Shown here one piece after another: positions 5,754 to 13,533 of a DNA stretch of 24,731 nt; positions within the stretch are counted from its first letter, which is position 1, and the number at the start of each line of letters is the position of its first letter. Source of the stretch: an uncultured Oscillospiraceae bacterium. Its GTDB lineage: Bacteria; Bacillota; Clostridia; Oscillospirales; Acutalibacteraceae. Made by a program: the position numbers and the translations under genes. The notes beneath the pieces were generated by a model, which worked only from the letters and a program-made list of their open reading frames with translations, made no database searches and was not told where the DNA came from. The stretch is taken from assembly GCA_900540295.1 (NCBI GenBank), contig UQFM01000021.1:1-24731 (forward strand). The letters run 5' to 3'.

Positions 5754-7985
5754 TTACATTGCACTGTGGAAAGTACGCATAATGACTTCGCGCTGTTGTT
5801 CGCGGGAAAGCTTATGGAAATTCACCGCGTAGCCCGAAACGCGAATAGTCAGATTCGGGTATTTTTCGGGATGCTCGTAAGCGTCCATCAGCAATTCACG
5901 GTTCATGACGTTGACGTTGATATGATGCGCGCGGTTTTTAAAATAGCCATTCAGTACAGATACAAGGTTATCTACACGCTCCGCCTCGGTTTTCCCCAGC
6001 GCCTGCGGAATGATGGAGAATGTGTTTGAAATCCCGTCACGGCAAGCGTCATACGGCATTTTTGCAACAGAGTTCAAAGAGGCAAGCGCGCCGTTCTTTT
6101 CGCGGTTGTGCATCGGATTTGCGCCCGGTGCAAACGGCTCGCCTTTTTTTCTGCCGTCGGGGGTCGCACCCGTCTTTTTGCCGTATACGACATTTGAGGT
6201 AATCGTCAGCGCCGACAGTGTATGCACCGCGTTGCGGTAGGTCGGGGTTTTGCGCAATTCCGCAATCGTGCTTTCCAACAAGGATTTTGCAATAAAGTCC
6301 ACGCGGTCGTCATCGTTGCCGTAGGTCGGGAATTCACCCTCGGTTTTAAAATCGACGATATAGCCGTTCGCGTCGCGGACAGGATGCACCTTGGCATACT
6401 GAATCGCCGAAAGGCTGTCCGCCGCCACCGAAAGACCCGCAACGCCGAACGCCATAAAACGTGTGACGTCGGTATCGTGCAACGCCATTTGGAGTTTTTC
6501 ATAGGCGTATTTGTCGTGCATGTAATGAATAATATTCATCGTGTTGACATACAGATTGCAAAGCCAGGAGAGATACACGGAGAAACGCCCCGCAACCTCG
6601 GCATAGTCGAGCGTATCACCCGCAATCGGCTCCATCTGCGGTCCGATTTTCTGTTCGGACATATTGTCGTAGCCGCCGTTTATTGAAAGCAGTAAAAGCT
6701 TTGCCAAATTACAGCGTGCGCCGAAGAACTGCATCTGCTTGCCGACCTGCATCGCGGATACACAGCAGGCAATCGCATAGTCGTCACCGTAAATCGGGCG
6801 CATCACGTCGTCGTTTTCATACTGAATCGAGTCGGTATCAATCGAAACCTTTGCGCAGAATTTTTTGAACGGTTCGGGGAGTTTTTCCGACCACAGCACC
6901 GTCAGATTCGGCTCCGCGGAAGAACCGAGGGTATACAGAGTATTTAAAATACGGAAAGAGTTTTTGGTGACCAGTGTCTGCCCTTCTGTTGTCATACCGC
7001 CGATGCTTTCGGTAATCCACATCGGATCGCCGCCAAACAGTTCATTGTATTCGGGCGTGCGCAGGTGGCGCGCCAAACGAAGCTTCATAACGAAATCGTC
7101 CATCAGCTCCTGTGCCTGCGTTTCGGTAAGCATGCCGTTTTTGAGGTCGCGCTCTATATAAATATCTAAGAAGGTGCTTGTCCGCCCCAAAGACATTGCC
7201 GCGCCGTTTTGCTCCTTAATCGCGGCGAGATAGCCGAAATACAGCCACTGCACCGCTTCGCGCGCATTGCTTGCGGGCGCGCTGATATCCACACCGTAAA
7301 TCTGCGCCATGGCTTTCAGCTGTTCCAAAAAGTCGATTTGGCGGTACAGTTCTTCTGTCAAACGGATGTTTTCCTCGTTCATGTTGCGCTTGCCTAAATC
7401 CGCTTTGTCCTTTTTCTTTTCGGCAATCAGCACATCCACACCGTACAGCGCGACGCGGCGGTAGTCACCGATAATGCGTCCGCGCCCGTAAGCATCGGGA
7501 AGACCTGTCAAAAGCCCGATATGGCGCACGGCGCGCATTTCATCGGTATACGCACGAAACACGCCGTCGTTGTGAGTGGTTTTATAACGGAATTCGGTTT
7601 CAATCGTATCCGAAAGCTTGTAGCCGTATGCCTTTGCCGCACTGCGCGCCATACGCATACCGCCGAACGGATTCACACCGCGGCGCAGAGGCGCATCCGT
7701 CTGCAAGCCGACAATCAGCTCATTTTCTTTATCAATATAGCCCGCGTCATAGGTCACAAGCGAGGTGACGTGTTCGGTGTCTACATCCAAAACGCCGCCC
7801 TTTTCGCGTTCCGCTTTGAAAAGCGCATTGCATTTTTCCATAAGCGCATTCGTGCGCGGCGTTGCGCCCGCCAAAAAGTCCGCTTCGCCTGTATACGGCG
7901 TGTAGTTGCGCCGAATGAAGTCGCTGACGGCGATTTTTTCGCTCCATTCCCCTTTTTGAAATCCGTTCCAAGCTGTAAATTCCAT
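5754..7985 (-). CDS. pflB: Pyruvate formate-lyase (formate C-acetyltransferase)
   Basis: This glycyl-radical enzyme converts pyruvate and CoA to acetyl-CoA and formate in anaerobic cytoplasm. I start it at ATG 7985 (AAGGAG 6 bases upstream), giving 743 aa, the usual PflB length. The frame stays open to 8123, but that extension lies in the riboswitch leader. Visible landmarks are WNGFQKGEW and DVRxFI-type IAVSDFIRRNYTPYTG near the start. The catalytic Cys pair (AIACCVSAMQ) is at about 407-408. The radical loop IRVSGYAVNF has its Gly at about 718. The HHINVNVMNRELLMDA segment is PflB-specific and argues against glycerol dehydratase or other glycyl-radical relatives. The activating enzyme gene pflA is not in the window. 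The formate made here feeds one-carbon/purine synthesis, which fits the ZTP-type leader. Confidence 0.97.
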   Translation of the reverse strand: MEFTAWNGFQKGEWSEKIAVSDFIRRNYTPYTGEADFLAGATPRTNALMEKCNALFKAEREKGGVLDVDTEHVTSLVTYDAGYIDKENELIVGLQTDAPLRRGVNPFGGMRMARSAAKAYGYKLSDTIETEFRYKTTHNDGVFRAYTDEMRAVRHIGLLTGLPDAYGRGRIIGDYRRVALYGVDVLIAEKKKDKADLGKRNMNEENIRLTEELYRQIDFLEQLKAMAQIYGVDISAPASNAREAVQWLYFGYLAAIKEQNGAAMSLGRTSTFLDIYIERDLKNGMLTETQAQELMDDFVMKLRLARHLRTPEYNELFGGDPMWITESIGGMTTEGQTLVTKNSFRILNTLYTLGSSAEPNLTVLWSEKLPEPFKKFCAKVSIDTDSIQYENDDVMRPIYGDDYAIACCVSAMQVGKQMQFFGARCNLAKLLLLSINGGYDNMSEQKIGPQMEPIAGDTLDYAEVAGRFSVYLSWLCNLYVNTMNIIHYMHDKYAYEKLQMALHDTDVTRFMAFGVAGLSVAADSLSAIQYAKVHPVRDANGYIVDFKTEGEFPTYGNDDDRVDFIAKSLLESTIAELRKTPTYRNAVHTLSALTITSNVVYGKKTGATPDGRKKGEPFAPGANPMHNREKNGALASLNSVAKMPYDACRDGISNTFSIIPQALGKTEAERVDNLVSVLNGYFKNRAHHINVNVMNRELLMDAYEHPEKYPNLTIRVSGYAVNFHKLSREQQREVIMRTFHSAM

Positions 7986-8017
7986 TTGCTTCTCCTTCTT
8001 TTGCTGTATCTGAATAG

Positions 8018-8048
8018 AAAAAGGCAATCTCGCGTTTGCAAGATTGCC
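8018..8048 (-). terminator. Intrinsic terminator in the pflB leader (riboswitch expression platform)
   Basis: Minus strand: GGCAATCT (8048-8041), a 10-base loop, AGATTGCC (8030-8023), then TTTTT (8022-8018). It lies between promoter and start codon. Its 5' arm overlaps the last conserved aptamer block (CCGTCTGGGCA), as in transcription-terminating ZTP switches. Confidence 0.8.
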
Positions 8049-8140
8049 CAGACGGTCGGCGAAAAGGATATTGTGTTCCACGCAGTTTTTCTGCCGGCAA
8101 AATGCAAAGTATGTATCTGCCATCCGTCAGGCACACAGTC
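8041..8140 (-). promoter_or_regulatory. ZTP (pfl-motif) riboswitch upstream of pflB
   Basis: The pflB leader shows the parts of the pfl motif, which senses ZTP/ZMP, signals of low 10-formyl-THF. P1 is GTGT (8136-8133) with ACAC. The 5' junction is CCTGACGGATGGCAG, compared with the usual GUGACUGGCG-type block. The P2 hairpin has CTGC as its 3' arm. The junction GTGGAACACA is at about 8081-8072. After a linker comes CCGTCTGGGCA (8055-8045), matching the highly conserved CCGCCUGGGCA element. The last block overlaps a terminator stem, so ligand binding should permit transcription. The 5' half is more divergent than the 3' half. The motif was named for its association with pfl genes. Confidence 0.72.
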
Positions 8141-8157
8141 CTTTATATTGTGGTGCC

Positions 8158-8186
8158 ATTATAGCATTCCACTATATATATGTCAA
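8158..8186 (-). promoter_or_regulatory. Sigma-A promoter of pflB
   Basis: Minus strand: -35 TTGACA (8186-8181), 17-base spacer, -10 TATAAT (8163-8158): both boxes are perfect consensus. Transcription would start near 8151, just upstream of the riboswitch. Confidence 0.92.
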
Positions 8187-8284
8187 TATGCATTTTATAA
8201 ATCGGGAATCGTTTCCTGCAAAAATGTGAAAACTGCACAAAAAGATTTCTGTTTCATTTGCTTTTTCACGAATTATGTGATATT

Positions 8285-8298
8285 GTTAATATATTAAC
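8285..8298. promoter_or_regulatory. 14-bp palindrome before the DUF2804 gene
   Basis: GTTAATATATTAAC is a perfect palindrome about 10 bases before the GGGGG ribosome site. It may be an operator or overlap a -10 region. I see no convincing -35 box. Confidence 0.3.
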
Positions 8299-8317
8299 TA
8301 AATAAGGGGGAACCACG

Positions 8318-9346
8318 ATGCAAAACGAAATTACCGTACGGCAGGATTTGCTGGATGAAAACGGCAATCTTGCGAATCCCGGCTGGTGTCGGCGCAACCT
8401 CTACAACTACAACATAGAAAAAAGCAAAATCAGCGCAATGCGTCTGAAAGAATGGGATTTCTATCAGGTCTGCAACGGTGAAATTATGGTGCAGATTAAC
8501 CTGTTCAACATCTCAGTCGCGACCTGCGCAACCTTTGGATTTTTGGATTTAAAAAGCGGGCGGAAATTTGACGCCATGAGCGTGGAACTGTTTACACCGC
8601 GCAAAAACAGACTGAATAAAAACGGCGACATGCCCAATCACATCGCCTACCGCCGCGGCAAAACCTCGATTGAATTTGACGTGACGGACGCCTGCCACCA
8701 CATTCGGTTTTCAGGCGTCGGAAAGGGCAAACCGATTACGGCGGAATTCTGCTGTAAGCGCCTGCCGCGGCATGAAAGCATCACCGTTGCAACGCCGTTC
8801 CCGAAAAAAGGCCATTTCTTCTACACCAACAAAATCAACTGCATGGAAACGGAAGGCACGGTGACCTACGGGGACGAGACGTTTTCGTTCTCTCCCGAAA
8901 ACACCTTCACGGTGCTCGACTGGGGGCGCGGCATATGGCCGTACGGCAATGTATGGTACTGGGCAAACGGCAGTACAAAAATTGACGGCAAGCCGTTCGG
9001 ATTTGAGCTGACATGGGGGTTCGGTGATGAATCCCACGCTACGGAAACCGCGGTTTTCTATGACGGTATCTGTCACAAAATCGGGGATGTTGCCTTAGAC
9101 GCCGACCCCGAAATCGGCAAAGGCTGGATGAATCCGTGGCATTTCACGGACAAAGAGGGCCGCTTAGACCTCACCATGACGCCGTTCTATGACAACTATT
9201 CCAATATGATGCCGCTGGATTTGTACGGCATCAAGACGCATCAGGTGCACGGGCTGTGGAACGGCACGGTCACGTTAGACGACGGCACGGTTTTGGAAAT
9301 TAAAGATATGTACGCCTTCTGTGAAAAAGCGTATAATAAGTGGTAA
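8318..9346 (+). CDS. DUF2804 family protein
   Basis: This 342-residue soluble protein belongs to the DUF2804 family. Hallmarks are the early LLDENGNLANPGWCRRNLYNYN, then KEWDFYQV, the central LDWGRGIWPYGNVWYWANGS followed by KPFGFELTWGFGD, and the C-terminal HQVHGLWNGTVTLDDGTVLEIKD. The aromatic and beta-rich make-up resembles lipocalin/hydroxyneurosporene-synthase-like folds (AttH/DUF2804). No signal peptide or membrane segment is present. The biochemical role of the family is not established to my knowledge. The ribosome site AAGGGGG lies 7-8 bases before ATG 8318. The gene is monocistronic, divergent from pflB and followed by a terminator. Confidence 0.88.
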   Translation: MQNEITVRQDLLDENGNLANPGWCRRNLYNYNIEKSKISAMRLKEWDFYQVCNGEIMVQINLFNISVATCATFGFLDLKSGRKFDAMSVELFTPRKNRLNKNGDMPNHIAYRRGKTSIEFDVTDACHHIRFSGVGKGKPITAEFCCKRLPRHESITVATPFPKKGHFFYTNKINCMETEGTVTYGDETFSFSPENTFTVLDWGRGIWPYGNVWYWANGSTKIDGKPFGFELTWGFGDESHATETAVFYDGICHKIGDVALDADPEIGKGWMNPWHFTDKEGRLDLTMTPFYDNYSNMMPLDLYGIKTHQVHGLWNGTVTLDDGTVLEIKDMYAFCEKAYNKW

Positions 9347-9354
9347 AAAACAAA

Positions 9355-9395
9355 CAGGCTGTTGTCTCGAAAATCTCGGGAAACAGCCTGCTTTT
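9355..9395 (+). terminator. Intrinsic terminator after the DUF2804 gene
   Basis: CAGGCTGTT (9355-9363) and AACAGCCTG (9382-9390) form a 9-bp stem with an 18-base loop, followed by CTTTTC. It lies 8 bases past the stop. The loop is large, so the strength is uncertain. Confidence 0.6.
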
Positions 9396-9428
9396 CATAT
9401 CCGCAATGCGCCGACTGTATCGCGTATA

Positions 9429-9938
9429 TTATGTATTCCGTATAAGCGTGTACACCGTATCGGTCTGTGCATCGTACAATACATACAAATCGTCCATATA
9501 CTTGTACTTTTCATCTAACTTTTCCGCAATTGGACTCGGTACTTCATTTTTCCCAATATGCATCCATTGATAGGATTTTGTCAAATCGGGTCTTTGTTCT
9601 TGCGGCACCTGTACACGGTCCAATATTTCCCGCATATTTTCCACAATCATTTCTTTCGGCGGTTCCGATGCATAGTCTGAAAATGCCGCATCATCCTCGG
9701 GGTCAACGGTATAAACCCTGTAACTCCACGAATCGCGCCCACCCGTGGAAAGCGAATACGTCTCTTTTGCCGATTCGGGAAATGCAATATTCCATGCATC
9801 CGCGTAAAAATTGGCAGGCTTGGAATATCGCATTTGGTCTTTGACAATCTCTACACCTATCCCGACAACGGGAATCAAAACAGCCACTCCCAAAACTGCC
9901 GCAATGGCAATCAAGCTGTATTTTACTTTCTTATGCAT
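9429..9938 (-). CDS. Membrane-anchored hypothetical protein, 169 aa
   Basis: This 169-residue protein belongs to no family I recognise. A basic N-terminus (MHKKVKYS) and one hydrophobic helix (LIAIAAVLGVAVLIPVVGIGV, residues about 8-30) anchor it to the membrane. The remaining 140 residues should be outside: YADAWNIAFPESAKETYSLS, GGRDSWSYRVYTVD, and a late YMDDLYVLYDAQTDTVYTLI pair of strands suggest a small alpha/beta domain. I chose ATG 9938 because GAGGGG lies 8 bases before it; the frame extends to 10004 with no ribosome site there. Its promoter is covered by an 11-bp-arm inverted repeat, so it is probably tightly regulated. Confidence 0.65.
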   Translation of the reverse strand: MHKKVKYSLIAIAAVLGVAVLIPVVGIGVEIVKDQMRYSKPANFYADAWNIAFPESAKETYSLSTGGRDSWSYRVYTVDPEDDAAFSDYASEPPKEMIVENMREILDRVQVPQEQRPDLTKSYQWMHIGKNEVPSPIAEKLDEKYKYMDDLYVLYDAQTDTVYTLIRNT

Positions 9939-9975
9939 TTTATTGCCGCCCCTCTTTTGAATATTTCTCGCCTTT

Positions 9976-10012
9976 GTTGTACCATAATATTTATTGTTTG
10001 TCAATAAATATT
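9976..10012 (-). promoter_or_regulatory. Promoter and overlapping operator palindrome of the 169-aa gene
   Basis: Minus strand: -35 TTGACA (10004-9999), 17-base spacer, extended -10 TGGTACAAC (box 9981-9976). A perfect inverted repeat, AATATTTATTG (9986-9996), 5-base centre, CAATAAATATT (10002-10012), covers the -35 box and most of the spacer. A protein bound there would block RNA polymerase. Confidence 0.6.
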
Positions 10013-10037
10013 TTATGTTTTAAACTAATGTATAGTC

Positions 10038-10055
10038 GCATTGCATTTGCAATGC
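10038..10055. promoter_or_regulatory. 18-bp inverted repeat upstream of the RHH gene
   Basis: GCATTGCA (10038-10045), TT, TGCAATGC (10048-10055): perfect arms, 60 bases upstream of the ribbon-helix-helix gene. RHH proteins commonly bind such repeats at their own promoters, so it is a candidate autoregulatory operator. Confidence 0.4.
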
Positions 10056-10115
10056 ATATTTTAAGCATACATTCCAATACACTATAAGCAAGACAAATGT
10101 ATTGCGAGGTGTGCT

Positions 10116-10295
10116 ATGGTTATGGGAAAATTTAAAATTCCTTCCGTTCCCGCGACAACAAACAAAACCATCCGTTTTCCGAACGATGTGGTAGAACAGG
10201 TTGAGCAGGCTATTCAAGGTAAAGATTGTACGTTTTCCGCGTTTGTAATTGCGGCGGTACGCTCTGCTTTAGAGGATTTAAAACAATCTGAATAA
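10116..10295 (+). CDS. YlcI/YnfO-like ribbon-helix-helix protein, 59 aa
   Basis: The ORF from ATG 10116 to TAA 10295 encodes 59 residues, below usual length cut-offs. The core NKTIRFPNDVVEQVEQAIQG, then CTFSAFVIAAVRSALEDL, is a ribbon-helix-helix DNA-binding fold of the YlcI/YnfO (DUF3950) type: a TIRFP strand, helix A, the G-K-D-C turn, then helix B. GAGGTG lies 4-5 bases before the ATG; ATG 10122 (MGKF) is an alternative start. No toxin-like partner gene follows: a terminator comes 8 bases after the stop and the next gene is convergent. It may be an orphan antitoxin or a solitary transcription factor. Confidence 0.8.
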   Translation: MVMGKFKIPSVPATTNKTIRFPNDVVEQVEQAIQGKDCTFSAFVIAAVRSALEDLKQSE

Positions 10296-10303
10296 GACAC
10301 AGA

Positions 10304-10343
10304 AAAAGGGAGCAAAAACGCTGAAACGTTTTTGCTCCCTTTT
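10304..10343. terminator. Bidirectional intrinsic terminator
   Basis: A perfect 17-bp stem, AAAAGGGAGCAAAAACG (10304-10320) and its complement (10327-10343), has a 6-base loop. A T-rich end on each strand serves both the RHH gene (plus) and the ABC permease gene (minus). Confidence 0.88.
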
Positions 10344-10365
10344 CTGTTCTTATGCGGTTGTTTTT

Positions 10366-13300
10366 TTATTCCACAGATTTTAAGGACTCCACCATATCTA
10401 CCTTTTTCAGTCGGAAATACATAATGAAATTGACAAGTACAGCGAATACCGCTGTCAACAGCACAGAGAACACATAGCTTAACACATGCATTTCCGCACC
10501 GAACATAACCATTTCCGTTGCAATGGTATACATCACAAACAAGTGCAGGAAGAAGCCGAGTACCAGCCCCAGCACAATACCAAACAGCGTCAAAAGGACG
10601 TTTTCACGGTAAACATACGCCGCCAATTCCCCGTCATAGAAGCCGAGTACCTTTAAGGTGGCAAGTTCACGGCGGCGCTCGGTAATGTTGATATTGTTGA
10701 GGTTGTAAAGCACAACGAATGCCAACAGCCCCGCCGCCAAAATCATTACCGCAATAATAACGGTCAGATTACCGAGCATATCGTTCACCTGCTTTTGCGC
10801 GGTGGAATGCATGGAGACCGACGTTACGCCGTTAATTGAAAGCAGATTTTCCGCCGCCTTTTCGGTATCCGCACCCTCCTCCAATCGGATAAGCGCCGCA
10901 TTTAAGGATGCCGTTTCGCCGTAAAGCGCCTTATAAATATTCGGCGTCATATAAATGTAGTTGTTTAAATAGTTTTCGGTAATCCCCGCCACGCGCACAT
11001 CGCCGACGGGTTCTGCGGTTTTATCTTCTTTGACGGTCAGCATATCCCCGACAGACAGACCCAGCATCTGTGCGAATTTTTCGGTCACGATAATTCCGTC
11101 ATCCGTAAGCGCAAGGCTGTCATGCGGGAATTTTGCATCGCGCAGACGGACATATTCCCCAAGCTTCGCCGTATCCTGCGGCACAATCAGATATGCCGTT
11201 GTTTCGCCCTTCTCCGTCTGGGCGTAGGTTACAATGCTTTTTGTCTGCAAATAATCGGTTACGCCTTCCACGGAATTCACCTTTGCCAACAGCTGTCTGC
11301 GTTCCGCACGGGAAAGCGAAGTATCCGCGCCGACTGTGCCCTGATAGGAAAACACCTCGTTAAACTGCTTTTCGGGAACCATTTCAACCGAATCCCGAAT
11401 TCCGAATCCCGTCAGCAGAAGCGCCGTACAGCCCGCCACACCGAGCACGGTCATGAACAGCCGTTTTTTATAGCGGAACAGATTGCGGCATGCCGCTTTC
11501 TGCGCAAAGTTCAGATGCAGCCAAATAAAGTCGATATCCTCCACAAAGGTACGTCTGCCCGCCTGCGGCGCCGCAGGGCGCATCAGTGCGGCAGGATTGT
11601 CGGAAAGTGCGCGTCGGCATGCGGCAAACGCACCGCCGACGGTTGCGCATACGGCAAGTACAATCGCAATAACCGCATTGAGCACCTGCACACGAACGAC
11701 GGTTTGCGTCAGATTGACATAAACCAACCTATACGTGCGAAGAATCAGAGACGGCAGCAGCGACTCGCCGAGCACCACGCCGAGCAGACTGCCGAGCAAT
11801 GTAGACAGCAATGCGTACCACACATATTTTGCCGTGATTTCACGCTTTTTGTAGCCCAGCGCCTTCAGCGTGCCGATTTGGGTGCGTTCCTCTTCGACCA
11901 TGCGGGTCATGGTGGTTAAGGAAACCAAAGCCGCAACCAGGAAGAAGATAATCGGGAACACGGTGCCGACCGCGCCGATGCCGTCCGCATCATTTTTATA
12001 AGCCGCATAGCTTACAATCGAGGAACGGTCTAAAATATGCCATTTCGGCATAGCGACATTGTTGATTTCATCCTCGGATTTTTTCAGTTTTTCTTCGGCG
12101 GCGCTGATTTCCGCTTCCATATCTTCTTGCGCGAGCTGATAGTCCTCTTTGGCGCGTTCCAGCTGAATTTCTCCGTCTAAAATATTCTTTTCGGCTTCTT
12201 CCAGCTGTTTTTCGCCTTCGGCAATCTGTACGCGTGCATTTGCTGCCGCTTCGGGATAATTCTCAATGAAAGCCTCCGCCGTGCTGACGCGGGAATTCAC
12301 GCTCTGAATGCTTTGGTCTAACGCGGGCAGTTGATTTTTATAGTATTCTACCGCCGCAGTATCCTGAATGATTTTCATACTGCGGGTATAGTATTCCTCA
12401 TTCGTAATATACGGCGCGTCCTTTTGCAGCTGGCGCTCCTCTTCGGCGATTCTGGCTTCTTCCTTCGCAATCGTTTCCTCTAACGTGCGTTTCTGCGTTT
12501 GCAGTTCGTTCAATGTCGCACGCGCCTCGGCGATTTGCGCCTTGCCCTCGGTTAAGCCCTGGTCGCCCGAATCAAACAGCGCGCGTAATTCGTTCAGCTG
12601 ACTGCGGCGCTGTTCGATTTCCAGTTTGCCGCCCTCCAGCTCCGCCTCTTTCGTTGCCAAGGTCTGCGCCGCGTCCGAAAGATCGGCAATCGCCTTGTCC
12701 TTTTTTTTCTGGAACTCGAATTTCGCGCTGTTCAGTTCCTTATCCGCATCCGCACGGAATTGCTGTAAGCGCACCTCACAGCGTCCCTGCGCGATATTCG
12801 CTATGTTTGAAGTAACCGTCTCCGCAAGCGCTTTGTAATCCTTGCCGAAGCAGTTCATCTCTGCCGCCCCCGTCAAGGTAACCAGCGCTTCAGAATAGAA
12901 TTCCTGCGTAAACGCTTCTTTCGGAATAATCAAAAGTCCGTCTACGGTACCGTCGCCGATTGCCGATGTGCCGCGGTCAGAGTCCAGATAATACGAGGTC
13001 TGCCCCACGCCGACAATCGTAAATTCATCGTCCGCCAGGGTGTCGCCGACCTTTTCGTCACTGCCTGTTTTCAAACGCACCGTATCGCCGAGCGCATAAC
13101 CCGACGCCGCCAAAAATTCGCGGTCCGCGATACATTCGTTATAGCGTTCGGGGAAACGCCCCTCTTTCACCTTGACAACATTGATGCCGTTCGTCAGCGA
13201 AGTGATTTTCGCAACGACGGTATTATCCGCCGTTTCGCACAAAAAATCCTTGGTGTAAATGCCTTCCGCATCCGCAACGCCCTCTACACTCAGCAGTGCG

Positions 13301-13521
13301 GCGACGTCGGAATCCGTCATACCGAGTGTACCGATGACACGGATATCCGTCAGATGCTCATTGTCATATGTGGCGTCCGCCGACAGAAGCATGGCGGGAC
13401 TTGCGGAACGAATGCCTGCAAAGAACGCCACGCCGAGCGTCGAAATCAGAAGAATCGACAAAAATCGGCTGAAGCTTTTTTGGATTTCCCGACGGAAATC
13501 CTTTCTCATTCCTTTTGTCAT
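10366..13521 (-). CDS. ABC transporter permease, FtsX/MacB type with long coiled coil
   Basis: A 1051-residue permease of the FtsX-like (MacB_PCD plus two FtsX domains) class. One N-terminal helix lies at about 20-40 (FLSILLISTLGVAFFAGIRS). A large extracytoplasmic region follows, with a long coiled coil at about 265-487 rich in Glu/Lys/Gln heptads. The first FtsX domain (about 510-640) has FPIIFFLVAALVSLTTMTRM and the coupling sequence EERTQIGTLKALGYKKREI. The second domain (from about 690) ends with helices at about 915-1040 and has the paired motif ERRRELATLKVLGFYDGEL. These transporters do mechanotransmission or lipid/peptide handling rather than classical import. It follows its ATPase by 12 bases and has an AAAGGAAA ribosome site. 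Substrate is unknown; no adjacent two-component system is present. Confidence 0.92.
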   Translation of the reverse strand: MTKGMRKDFRREIQKSFSRFLSILLISTLGVAFFAGIRSASPAMLLSADATYDNEHLTDIRVIGTLGMTDSDVAALLSVEGVADAEGIYTKDFLCETADNTVVAKITSLTNGINVVKVKEGRFPERYNECIADREFLAASGYALGDTVRLKTGSDEKVGDTLADDEFTIVGVGQTSYYLDSDRGTSAIGDGTVDGLLIIPKEAFTQEFYSEALVTLTGAAEMNCFGKDYKALAETVTSNIANIAQGRCEVRLQQFRADADKELNSAKFEFQKKKDKAIADLSDAAQTLATKEAELEGGKLEIEQRRSQLNELRALFDSGDQGLTEGKAQIAEARATLNELQTQKRTLEETIAKEEARIAEEERQLQKDAPYITNEEYYTRSMKIIQDTAAVEYYKNQLPALDQSIQSVNSRVSTAEAFIENYPEAAANARVQIAEGEKQLEEAEKNILDGEIQLERAKEDYQLAQEDMEAEISAAEEKLKKSEDEINNVAMPKWHILDRSSIVSYAAYKNDADGIGAVGTVFPIIFFLVAALVSLTTMTRMVEEERTQIGTLKALGYKKREITAKYVWYALLSTLLGSLLGVVLGESLLPSLILRTYRLVYVNLTQTVVRVQVLNAVIAIVLAVCATVGGAFAACRRALSDNPAALMRPAAPQAGRRTFVEDIDFIWLHLNFAQKAACRNLFRYKKRLFMTVLGVAGCTALLLTGFGIRDSVEMVPEKQFNEVFSYQGTVGADTSLSRAERRQLLAKVNSVEGVTDYLQTKSIVTYAQTEKGETTAYLIVPQDTAKLGEYVRLRDAKFPHDSLALTDDGIIVTEKFAQMLGLSVGDMLTVKEDKTAEPVGDVRVAGITENYLNNYIYMTPNIYKALYGETASLNAALIRLEEGADTEKAAENLLSINGVTSVSMHSTAQKQVNDMLGNLTVIIAVMILAAGLLAFVVLYNLNNINITERRRELATLKVLGFYDGELAAYVYRENVLLTLFGIVLGLVLGFFLHLFVMYTIATEMVMFGAEMHVLSYVFSVLLTAVFAVLVNFIMYFRLKKVDMVESLKSVE

Positions 13522-13533
13522 AGCCGATTTCCT

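Noticed and set aside
7986..8123. 46-residue N-terminal extension of pflB
   Set aside because: The extension is the riboswitch and terminator region; ATG 7985 has the ribosome site and matches the family start.
7521..8297. Plus-strand frame of 258 codons over pflB 5' end and its leader
   Set aside because: Overlaps pflB, its riboswitch and promoter on the other strand; no ribosome site.
11122..11919. Plus-strand frame of 265 codons over the FtsX-type permease
   Set aside because: Antisense shadow of a well-supported gene; composition rich in Arg/His/Cys as expected for a reversed frame.
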